64,000 nt of DNA from Melioribacteraceae bacterium (GTDB lineage Bacteria > Bacteroidota > Ignavibacteria > Ignavibacteriales > Melioribacteraceae): positions 62,001 through 126,000 of the forward strand of contig JALVFE010000010.1 of assembly GCA_027030245.1 (NCBI GenBank), in the 5' to 3' direction. The notes beneath the pieces are model-generated. The model did no database searches. It was not told the origin of the DNA and saw only the letters and a program-made list of their open reading frames with translations. The position numbers were made by a program, and so were the translations under genes. This document shows positions 8,887-15,370 of the stretch, piece after piece (the stretch's first letter is position 1; each line of letters opens with the position of its first letter).

Positions 8887-9141
8887 ATGCTTACCACAAC
8901 AATATCCGAATTTAGAAAAAATATGAAAAGATATCTTGATTCGGTTAATAAAAATTTTGAGACCTTAATTGTTAACCGTGGCAAAGACAAAGGAATTGTG
9001 ATAATGTCGATCGAAGAATATAATTCTTTGTTAGCCACGCATCACGAACTTAGGTCTGCAAAAAATATAGAAAGGTTGGATTCTGCTATTGAAAAATTCA
9101 TAAAAGGTAAATCGTTTGAAAAAAAATTAATTGACGAATGA
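8887..9141 (+). CDS. yefM: Type II antitoxin, Phd/YefM family
   Basis: An 84-aa antitoxin that neutralises the toxin encoded next and represses the shared promoter. The N terminus MLTTTISEFRKNMKRYLDSV plus LIVNRGKDKGIVIMSIEEYNSL is the standard YefM DNA-binding and dimer fold; the acidic C-terminal tail is the toxin-binding part. ATG 8887 gives the family's normal start; an earlier ATG at 8872 only adds five residues. A TTGTACATAT/ATGTACAAAA partial palindrome at 8850-8872 just upstream is a plausible autoregulatory operator. It overlaps the toxin by 4 bp. Confidence 0.93.
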   Translation: MLTTTISEFRKNMKRYLDSVNKNFETLIVNRGKDKGIVIMSIEEYNSLLATHHELRSAKNIERLDSAIEKFIKGKSFEKKLIDE

Positions 9142-9401
9142 AATTCAAGTTTCTTTTTGTGGAAGAACCGTGGGAAGATTATTTATATTGGCAAAAAACC
9201 GATAAAAAAATATTGAAGCGCATTAATGAGATTTTAAAAGATATATCCTGTCATCCTTTCGAAGGTCTTGGTAAACCCGAACCGCTTAAACATAAATATA
9301 AAGGACTTTGGTCTCGGCGCATTACAGATGAACACCGGCTCATTTATCAAATTAAGGATGATGAAATAAGAATAATAAAATGCCGTTTTCATTATGATTA
9401 A
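9138..9401 (+). CDS. yoeB: Type II toxin YoeB (ribosome-dependent mRNase)
   Basis: An 87-aa RelE-superfamily toxin that cuts mRNA in the ribosomal A site. The family core is nearly textbook: EEPWEDYLYWQ, KILKRINEILKDI, HPFEGLGKPEPLKH, GLWSRRITDEHRLIYQ and a C-terminal KCRFHYD with the catalytic histidine-tyrosine end. Glu, Arg and His positions used by YoeB are all present. ATG 9138 overlaps the antitoxin stop, as usual. Being inside a type III accessory block it may stabilise the island, or act as a growth brake alongside the CARF effectors; the second is inference. Confidence 0.94.
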   Translation: MKFKFLFVEEPWEDYLYWQKTDKKILKRINEILKDISCHPFEGLGKPEPLKHKYKGLWSRRITDEHRLIYQIKDDEIRIIKCRFHYD

Positions 9402-9419
9402 ATCTCCGTACATAAGTCA

Positions 9420-9471
9420 GCCGCTGATTCGCGCATTCGCGGCAAAAGAAACAAGCCGCTAATTCGCTAAT
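9420..9471 (+). repeat. GCCGC...GCGGC palindromic repeat, copies 3 and 4
   Basis: GCCGCTGATTCGCGCATTCG then CGGC (9420-9443), followed by a half copy GCCGCTAATTCGCTAAT (9455-9471). They lie in the 130-bp gap between yoeB and the DUF2130 gene. Confidence 0.75.
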
Positions 9472-9531
9472 GAAACTAACATAATAATACGGATGAATGG
9501 CTTTTCAAAATAAATAAAATAAAGGTTTGCA

Positions 9532-10758
9532 ATGATTGAAAAAATTAAATGCCCCAATTGCGGTTACACATTTGATGTTGAAGAAGCACTTTCCGATAAA
9601 CTTAAAGCTCATCTCGAAAAAGAATACGAAGAAAAATTAGCCGCTCAAATTTCAAAACTGAATTCCGAAAAACAAAAATTAAAAGCCGAAAAAGAAAAAC
9701 TAGAATTGGAAAAAGAACGGCAAGAAGAATTACTGAAAAAGGAAGTGAACAAATTGCTTTTGAAAGAGAAGAAAAAAATGGAGAAATCGATCTTCGAAGA
9801 ATTCGAAGAAAAAATAAAAGCGCTTGAAGAAGAAAATGAAAGACGGAAAAAAGAAAACAAGAAACTTAGAAAGAAAGAATTGGAATTGATGAAAAGGGAA
9901 AACGAGTTGAGCGAAAAAGAAGAAGAAATGCGTATGAAATTGGAAAAAGAGATGTTACGAAAAGAAAAAGCAATAGAAGAAAAAGCCCGCAAAAAAGAGC
10001 GGGAAAATTATGAACTGGAGAAACGGGAATTAATGAAACAATTGGAGGACAGCAAAAAACTTGCCGAAGAAATGAAACGCAAGGCGGAACAAGGTTCCAT
10101 GCAACTTCAAGGTGAAGTTCAAGAATTGGCAATAGAAGAACTCCTTAAAAATGCTTATCCGTTCGATATTATAGAAGAAGTGCCGAAAGGAATAAAAGGC
10201 GCAGATTGCATCCAAACAGTGATAAACAATCTCAGGCAAGAATGCGGTAAAATAGTTTACGAGAGTAAAAGAACGAAAAATTTTTCAAAGAGTTGGATAG
10301 ATAAACTGAAACAAGATCAATTAAAATGCAAAGCCGATATTGCCGTTTTGGTTACTCAAGCATTACCGGATGATATCGAAAGATTCGGTGAGAAAAATGG
10401 AATATGGATATGCGGATTCAGGGAATTAAAAAGCTTGTCGTTTGTTCTTAGGGAAATGTTGATTAAAACACATTCGGTGAAAAAAGCGCAAGAGAATAAA
10501 GGCGATAAAATGGAGCTTTTATATAATTATCTCACGAGCAACGAATTTGTGCAAAATGTTAGAAGAATAGTGGAAAATTACGATGCGATGTTGGAACAAT
10601 TAAATTCCGAGAAAAAAGCAATGCATAAAATTTGGGCGCAACGCGAAAAACAAATTTGGACCGTTCAAGAAAATCTTGCCGCTTTGTTCGGTGCTATTAA
10701 AGGAATAGCCGGCAAAGAACTGAAAACAGCTAAGGTTCTGGAACTTCCGGATAAATAA
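9532..10758 (+). CDS. DUF2130 domain protein with zinc ribbon and long coiled coil
   Basis: Three parts are visible. An N-terminal half zinc ribbon (CPNCGYTFDV, residues 7-16) is followed by a highly charged coiled coil (about 30-185, runs of KEKE and RKKE). A C-terminal DUF2130 domain starts at QLQGEVQELAIEELL, then GADCIQTVINNL, CGKIVYESKRTKNFSKSWI and KADIAVLVTQALP. The GADC...YESKRTK spacing resembles a PD-(D/E)xK nuclease core, which is the usual suggestion for this family, but its function is not established. The start is ATG 9532 with an AAAGG ribosome site. It is often chromosomal; here it sits between toxin genes and CARF genes. Confidence 0.88.
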   Translation: MIEKIKCPNCGYTFDVEEALSDKLKAHLEKEYEEKLAAQISKLNSEKQKLKAEKEKLELEKERQEELLKKEVNKLLLKEKKKMEKSIFEEFEEKIKALEEENERRKKENKKLRKKELELMKRENELSEKEEEMRMKLEKEMLRKEKAIEEKARKKERENYELEKRELMKQLEDSKKLAEEMKRKAEQGSMQLQGEVQELAIEELLKNAYPFDIIEEVPKGIKGADCIQTVINNLRQECGKIVYESKRTKNFSKSWIDKLKQDQLKCKADIAVLVTQALPDDIERFGEKNGIWICGFRELKSLSFVLREMLIKTHSVKKAQENKGDKMELLYNYLTSNEFVQNVRRIVENYDAMLEQLNSEKKAMHKIWAQREKQIWTVQENLAALFGAIKGIAGKELKTAKVLELPDK

Positions 10759-10777
10759 ATTAAGTGAAGTAAAATTT

Positions 10778-10840
10778 GCCGCTAATTCGCGAATAATTGG
10801 TGCATTCGCGGCAAAAGGAAAAAGCCGCTAATTCGCGAAT
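10778..10840 (+). repeat. GCCGC...GCGGC palindromic repeat, copies 5 and 6
   Basis: GCCGCTAATTCGCGAATAAT then TGGTGCATTCGCGGC (10778-10812), followed by the half copy GCCGCTAATTCGCGAAT (10824-10840). This is the clearest full copy of the family and mirrors the full-plus-half layout at 9420-9471. Confidence 0.78.
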
Positions 10841-10878
10841 GAATGATAAAACTATTTAATAATTAATGGAGAATAGTA

Positions 10879-12012
10879 GTGAAAAAATTGATAATATCTA
10901 CAGTCGGTACAAGTATTTTAACAAATGTTATCGAAAATAATAATGAAAGGGCCGAATTGTATAATAATTCAAACTGTAGGTCTAAAGATGAATGTCCGGA
11001 ATCTGCGATTAAGCTTATAGACCAACTTAGAGAAAAAGCTTTGGAAAAATTATCACAAAATTTAGATTCTACAAGTTTAAGAAGATTAAGCGCTGAACTA
11101 AACGGAATTTACGGATTGTTTAACGGAACAAAAATAAACAATCAAGATTTTCATTATTTAATTACAACCGATACATACCAAGGTAAAATATGCGGTGAAA
11201 TTCTAAGAGAATTTTTTATCAAAAAAGGAATAAATGTTGATATTTATACTCCACGAGAATTAACAACTAAAACTAAATATAACTTTGAACAAGGCGTAAA
11301 AAATTTATTGAAATGGTGTGATGAAAATTTGACCGGTTACAAAAAATCTGGGTATGAAATAATATTTAATCTTACCGGAAGTTTTAAAAGTTTGCAAGGT
11401 TATATGAATACAATCGCAATGTTCTATGCTGATAAAATAATATATATTTTTGAGTCAGAAAAGGCAGAGTTAATCGAGATCCCGCGACTTCCAATAGAAA
11501 TAGATAACAAAATCATTGAAGAACATAAAGATAAGATTATACTAATGTCAGCCGGTTATAATTATACCAATAAAGATGATATAATTAATTTGCCTAAAAC
11601 TATAATTGATGAATTCGAAGGGACATTTTTTCTTTCTGTTTGGGGAAAACTTTTATGGGATAAAACAAAAGGTAAAATACTTGTTAAAGATTTAATTGAA
11701 CTTCCATTTTTAGAGTATACTGATAAATTCAGAAAACTTTTTAATGAAGCAACAGATACAGATAAAGTTATACTACAAGAAACATTGGCAAAAGTGTCTA
11801 AAATTTTAATGGAAAATGATTTTGATATTTCAAAATTAAAGCAAGACGGCGGCTTGAAATACGAAAATTATACTAATAAAAAAGATGAAAACAATAATTC
11901 TATCGGGCATTTTAGAATTTCTCAAAGTGATAGAATTAGTTGCGTTGCTAAAAATAGAAAACTTTATCTTCGTAAATTTGGTCGGCATGATTTTGTAAAT
12001 GATAATCCGTAA
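10879..12012 (+). CDS. CARF-domain protein (APE2256/TIGR02619 type) with RelE-like C terminus
   Basis: A CRISPR ancillary protein expected to sense cyclic oligoadenylate made by Cas10. The N-terminal CARF fold shows ISTVGTSIL (5-13), HYLITTDTYQGKICGE near 94-109 and the ligand-loop motif IFNLTGSFKSLQGYM near 162-176, which match the APE2256 family. A linker follows the helical middle. The last 80 residues (IGHFRISQSDRISCV, then LYLRKFGRHDFVNDNP) look like the arginine-rich core of a RelE-type mRNA interferase, so ligand binding may release RNase activity. The RelE reading is by eye and less sure than the CARF. TIGR02619-like relatives without it act as ring nucleases. Confidence 0.85.
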   Translation: MKKLIISTVGTSILTNVIENNNERAELYNNSNCRSKDECPESAIKLIDQLREKALEKLSQNLDSTSLRRLSAELNGIYGLFNGTKINNQDFHYLITTDTYQGKICGEILREFFIKKGINVDIYTPRELTTKTKYNFEQGVKNLLKWCDENLTGYKKSGYEIIFNLTGSFKSLQGYMNTIAMFYADKIIYIFESEKAELIEIPRLPIEIDNKIIEEHKDKIILMSAGYNYTNKDDIINLPKTIIDEFEGTFFLSVWGKLLWDKTKGKILVKDLIELPFLEYTDKFRKLFNEATDTDKVILQETLAKVSKILMENDFDISKLKQDGGLKYENYTNKKDENNNSIGHFRISQSDRISCVAKNRKLYLRKFGRHDFVNDNP

Positions 12013-12041
12013 AAAATATATTAAGATAAATTTTAAATAAA

Positions 12042-12063
12042 ATTCGCGAATTCGCGGCTACTA
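12042..12063 (+). repeat. GCCGC...GCGGC palindromic repeat, partial copy 7
   Basis: ATTCGCGAATTCGCGGCTAC, lying 8 nt before the next start codon, so it probably overlaps the 5' untranslated region of the Card1-like gene. Confidence 0.65.
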
Positions 12064-12070
12064 ATTTCCT

Positions 12071-12991
12071 ATGAAAATTTTAGTTAATCTTATTGGCGAA
12101 CAACCTATACCGAACCTTTTGCCTGCTTTATATTTGAAGCCGGAGAAAAATATTATTCTTTATACCGATAAAACATCTTCGGTTGCAAAAAGATTGCATA
12201 AAATTGGAATTATGTATGGAGAAAGAAAAACAATTTCCCAAAAAAGAAAAATAGAAGCCTACAATATTAATTCGGTAATAAATACTTTAGTTGAAATTTT
12301 TAATACGTATCAAAATGATGAAATAATCTTTAATATTACCGGTGGAACAAAACTTATGTCTATCGGTATGTTTAACTTTGCTGCTAAACATAAAGTGCCG
12401 GTAGTTTACTTAAAAAGCGAAAAGAATAAAAATATTCTTTATACAATAAACCCGACAGGTTCCACAAGATTGGAATCTTCCTATGTTGAATTGCCCGAAT
12501 TATTAACCGTCGATTTGTATCTCCGTGCTCATTTGTGGAAATACCGGATTAGTAAAGACGATTCAAATGTATATTCTTACGGACTCATGTACGAAAATGC
12601 GGTAATTAATGCACTAAGAAGAAACAACTTCGAAGTTATTCAGAATGTAAAACCTGCCGGAGAAGGCGAGCAAGTGGAAATTGATGCTGTTTTTAGACTT
12701 AAAGGTACAAACAATGTTGCAATTGCGGAAATTAAAGTGGGTGATTATAAAATGGAAAGACCTAAAAAGGGAATTGACCAACTATCAACCGCCGGCAGCA
12801 GGGAATATTTGGGCATTTACACGAAAAAATATTTAATAACAGCGCGTAAACTTTCGGAAAATATTAAAGCCGCCGCAAATGCACATAACGTTATCGTAAT
12901 AGATCAAATTAAATATAATAAATATAAAAATATTATATTTGAAGATTCTGAAAAATATTTAATTGATAAAATTATAAGGACCTTGAACTGA
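12071..12991 (+). CDS. Card1/Can2-like CARF nuclease (DUF1887)
   Basis: A cyclic-oligoadenylate-activated nuclease. The CARF half starts ILVNLIGEQPIPNLLPALYL and contains FNITGGTKLMSIGMF (about 93-107), both typical of the Card1/Can2 group. The C-terminal half is a PD-(D/E)xK nuclease: YGLMYENAVINAL, then GEQVEIDAVFRL (acidic pair near 203-205) and AIAEIKVGDYK (catalytic Glu and Lys near 217-219). Relatives nick or degrade DNA and single-stranded nucleic acid when the cell is infected. All active-site residues are present. Start ATG 12071 has no strong ribosome site. It is followed after 2 nt by a small gene, so the two are co-translated. Confidence 0.92.
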   Translation: MKILVNLIGEQPIPNLLPALYLKPEKNIILYTDKTSSVAKRLHKIGIMYGERKTISQKRKIEAYNINSVINTLVEIFNTYQNDEIIFNITGGTKLMSIGMFNFAAKHKVPVVYLKSEKNKNILYTINPTGSTRLESSYVELPELLTVDLYLRAHLWKYRISKDDSNVYSYGLMYENAVINALRRNNFEVIQNVKPAGEGEQVEIDAVFRLKGTNNVAIAEIKVGDYKMERPKKGIDQLSTAGSREYLGIYTKKYLITARKLSENIKAAANAHNVIVIDQIKYNKYKNIIFEDSEKYLIDKIIRTLN

Positions 12992-12993
12992 TA

Positions 12994-13362
12994 ATGCTTA
13001 TTAATTTATCGAATCATCCGCTTGAAAAATGGCAGAAAAATCAAACGGAAACCGCAAAGAAATTATACGGCACCTTGCGCGATCTTCCGTTTCCGCAAAT
13101 AAATCCGAACTGGGATGAAGATAAAGTCGAAGAATACGCTAAATTATATTTCGACGAAATTCTTGCAATTTTGGAAAGCTCGAGTGAACCCACTAACGCC
13201 GTGCATGTTATGGGCGAACTTACCTTTACGTTTAATTTAGTTAACAAATTGCTAAGGCAGAATATCGAATGTGTTGCTTCCACAACGGAAAGGCAGACAA
13301 TCGAAGATAATGATTCCAAATTGAGTGTGTTCAATTTCGTAAAATTCAGAAAGTATAAATGA
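12994..13362 (+). CDS. Small Rossmann-like CRISPR-associated protein, possible ring nuclease
   Basis: A 122-aa protein 2 nt behind the Card1-like nuclease. The pattern LINLSNHPLEKWQKNQ, DLPFPQINPNWDED, then AVHVMGELTFTFNLVNKLL, CVASTTERQT and VFNFVKFRKYK reads as a beta-alpha-beta fold with a glycine-turn and an STTER loop. I have the impression of seeing this pattern as a stand-alone small protein in type III loci, of the sort now called Csx15/Csx20 and linked to cyclic-oligoadenylate breakdown, but I cannot assign it firmly. Coupling to a CARF nuclease fits an off-switch role. A palindromic repeat begins at its stop codon. Confidence 0.82.
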   Translation: MLINLSNHPLEKWQKNQTETAKKLYGTLRDLPFPQINPNWDEDKVEEYAKLYFDEILAILESSSEPTNAVHVMGELTFTFNLVNKLLRQNIECVASTTERQTIEDNDSKLSVFNFVKFRKYK

Positions 13363-13387
13363 GCCGCAGATTCGCGAATTAGCGGCT
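13362..13387 (+). repeat. GCCGC...GCGGC palindromic repeat, copy 8
   Basis: AGCCGCAGATTCGCG then AATTAGCGGCT, a nearly perfect palindrome starting at the last base of the preceding stop codon. It could form a stem-loop in the mRNA between two accessory genes. Confidence 0.78.
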
Positions 13388-13402
13388 AAAATTTTTTTTA
13401 TT

Positions 13403-13795
13403 ATGAATGATATAATTTACAAAGATGAAAGTTACCAAATAATCGGTAAGTGTTTTGAAGTGCATAATAATTTGGGACCCGGATTTTTGGAAATTGTTTA
13501 TAAAGATGCACTTGAGTATGAATTCAAAAAGGCAAATATTCCTTTTGAAAGAGAAAAAGAATATATAGTTAATTATAAAAATGCTATTCTTCCGCATAAA
13601 TTTTACGCCGACTTTGTTGTATTCGATAAAATTATTTTGGAAGTAAAAGCCGTTGCCGGCATTTCGGATGAATTCGTTGCACAAGCGCTTAATTATTGTA
13701 AAGTATCGGGAAACAAATTGGCTCTAATCGTAAATTTCGGTGAACTAAAACTTAATTTTAAAAGGATTGTTTTAGAGAAAGGAAGAATGATATAA
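13403..13795 (+). CDS. GxxExxY family protein (PD-(D/E)xK-like)
   Basis: A 130-aa protein with the eponymous motif LGPGFLEIVYKDAL near residues 26-39, then LPHKFYADFVVFDKIILEVKAV (D near 75, ExK near 83-85) and QALNYCKVSG, the standard layout of this PD-(D/E)xK-like family. Function is unknown; it is common in Bacteroidota and Chlorobiota genomes and often sits between other genes without a fixed partner. Here it is flanked on both sides by copies of the palindromic repeat, which hints that it arrived with them. Confidence 0.92.
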   Translation: MNDIIYKDESYQIIGKCFEVHNNLGPGFLEIVYKDALEYEFKKANIPFEREKEYIVNYKNAILPHKFYADFVVFDKIILEVKAVAGISDEFVAQALNYCKVSGNKLALIVNFGELKLNFKRIVLEKGRMI

Positions 13796-13809
13796 TAAAA
13801 AAATAATAA

Positions 13810-13862
13810 AAGCCGCGAATTCGCGGCTTAAATTTTTTGCCACTAATGCACGAATTAGCAAC
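13810..13862 (+). repeat. GCCGC...GCGGC palindromic repeat, copies 9 and 10; terminator-like
   Basis: AAGCCGCGAATTCGCGGCTT (13810-13829) is a perfect 20-bp palindrome followed by AAATTTTTT, so it could end transcription of the gene before it. A degraded second copy (GCCACTAATGCACGAATTAG) follows up to the ribosome site of the next gene. Confidence 0.72.
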
Positions 13863-13878
13863 TAAAAAGGAATTAACA

Positions 13879-14973
13879 ATGAAAAATATTTTACTTGCAA
13901 TATCGGGATTAACTCCGCAAATAGTTACGGAAATGTTATACGCACTTTCCATTCAAAAGGGAATTAAAATCGATGAAATCTATATTATTACAACAAAGCG
14001 CGGTTTGGAAGTTCTGCAAGGAAAAGATAAAGATGAAAAAACTCCCGTAACGCCTTTAAGAAAAGAAATTAATGAACTGTGCACAACTTACGGTATTAAA
14101 AAGCCGAAATTCAATATTAAAAAGAATGTAATTGTTGCGGAAATGGAATCGCTTAAATTATACGATATAAAAACAGATAAGGAAAACAAACTGTTCCCCA
14201 ACAAACTTGCGGAAGTATTAAAAACTCTTACTGCCGACGAAAATAATATTATCCACGCTTCTCTTTCCGGCGGAAGAAAATCAATGTCGGCGCATCTTGC
14301 GCTTGTAATGTCTTTATTTGCCCGCTCTCAAGATAAACTATATCATGTTTTAACAGATGAAAAATATGAATTTAAAAATTTTTATCCTAAAGATAATGAG
14401 GAAGAACGTGCGCTTGTTGTAGCCGAAATTCCATTCGTCCGGTTGAGATGTATTAACGATCCCTTGCTTAAGGAAGATATTTCATATTCGGATTTGGTTG
14501 AAAAAACGCAGAAAAAACTTCGCTACCTTACCGAAAATGCTAAACTTGTTGTTGAGCTAAAGAAACAACTTGTACGTTACAAAGATAAAGCCGTTAAATT
14601 AACTCCAATGGAAATCGGTTTGTACACAACATTTGTACAAGAAAAAATAAATACCGGTGGAGGAATTGAAAAATACAAGCTGATATATTCAAAAAAATTC
14701 GCAAAAGAATTAGAACAATTTCTATCCGAAAATTTCAATATGGTTTTTGATAAAACCGGTAATAAATCGGAGAGTAACAAACATTGGACGGAAGAGGGAA
14801 TTGAAGAGAAATATTTCCTTTCGCTTAAATCGAAAATTAACGGGAAAATTAAAAATCTTTTTGACGATATGGAGTTAGCTGAAGAGTTTATGATATCCAC
14901 AAAAGGAGGATACGGTTACGCGGATTATTATATTAAAGCTCCTAAAAATAAACTTGGTATTAATTATGAATAA
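13879..14973 (+). CDS. CARF protein of the NE0113/TIGR02584 family (Csm6-type ring nuclease)
   Basis: A type III ancillary protein. The CARF domain is clear: ILLAISGLTPQIVTEMLYAL at 4-23 and the ligand loop HASLSGGRKSMSAHLALVM near 124-142, plus IPFVRLRCINDPLL after it; this set defines the NE0113 family. Databases call it a Csm6-like ring nuclease, which would degrade cyclic oligoadenylate. I cannot find the R-x4-H HEPN motif of true Csm6 RNases in the C-terminal half, which supports a signal-eraser role. The start is ATG 13879, 8 nt after AAAAGG; an earlier in-frame ATG at 13837 falls inside a repeat. A half repeat follows the gene. Confidence 0.9.
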   Translation: MKNILLAISGLTPQIVTEMLYALSIQKGIKIDEIYIITTKRGLEVLQGKDKDEKTPVTPLRKEINELCTTYGIKKPKFNIKKNVIVAEMESLKLYDIKTDKENKLFPNKLAEVLKTLTADENNIIHASLSGGRKSMSAHLALVMSLFARSQDKLYHVLTDEKYEFKNFYPKDNEEERALVVAEIPFVRLRCINDPLLKEDISYSDLVEKTQKKLRYLTENAKLVVELKKQLVRYKDKAVKLTPMEIGLYTTFVQEKINTGGGIEKYKLIYSKKFAKELEQFLSENFNMVFDKTGNKSESNKHWTEEGIEEKYFLSLKSKINGKIKNLFDDMELAEEFMISTKGGYGYADYYIKAPKNKLGINYE

Positions 14974-15000
14974 TTCCGATTGAAAAAACATTCTTTTTAA

Positions 15001-15020
15001 TTAGCGCATTCGCGGCTAAA
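15001..15020 (+). repeat. GCCGC...GCGGC palindromic repeat, partial copy 11
   Basis: TTAGCGCATTCGCGGCTAAA, half of the family palindrome, in the 174-bp gap before the small membrane protein gene. It is the last copy before the adaptation genes. Confidence 0.65.
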
Positions 15021-15147
15021 AAAAATCACTTCCCCGCACATACTTACACCGGAAACATTTCAGCAATATTTCATTCCTTTAACATCTCATTATAATTAAA
15101 TAAGTTGCATTAGAGAAGAATAAAAATTATTAAATGGTAAAATATTT

Positions 15148-15369
15148 ATGAATTTACTAACCGAAACAATTGTTCTTCTTCTGGGAGTGGTGATAATATT
15201 ACCGCTATTCTTGGATGTTGAGGAGCCTGTTGCTAAAATCTTTTTTCTGATATACGTGATTATATTCATATCATTATTCAATGTGCATGCTGTATTGCTT
15301 GGGCTTTCAATATTAGTGACCATTTTCTTATTGATTACTTATAATCAGAAACAAAAAACGGATAGGTAA
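15148..15369 (+). CDS. Small three-helix membrane protein in the cas1 operon
   Basis: A 73-aa protein that is almost entirely hydrophobic: predicted membrane helices at about 4-22 (LLTETIVLLLGVVIILPLFL), 28-44 (VAKIFFLIYVIIFISLF) and 46-64 (VHAVLLGLSILVTIFLLIT), ending in a short basic tail NQKQKTDR. It belongs to no family I know. Its stop is 1 nt before the cas1 start, so it must be translationally linked to cas1. Start ATG 15148 has a weak ribosome site. The coding strand is favoured by this coupling. A membrane effector or toxin for the CRISPR response is one idea; there is no motif to prove it. Confidence 0.72.
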   Translation: MNLLTETIVLLLGVVIILPLFLDVEEPVAKIFFLIYVIIFISLFNVHAVLLGLSILVTIFLLITYNQKQKTDR

Positions 15370-15370
15370 A

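Noticed and set aside
9645-9992. Long minus-strand frame opposite the DUF2130 coiled coil
   Set aside because: The product is a serine/phenylalanine-rich mirror of a lysine/glutamate coil, typical of a shadow frame.
13879-14973. Reading the NE0113-family protein as a true Csm6 RNase
   Set aside because: I could not find an R-x4-H HEPN motif in the C-terminal half, so an RNase claim is not supported.
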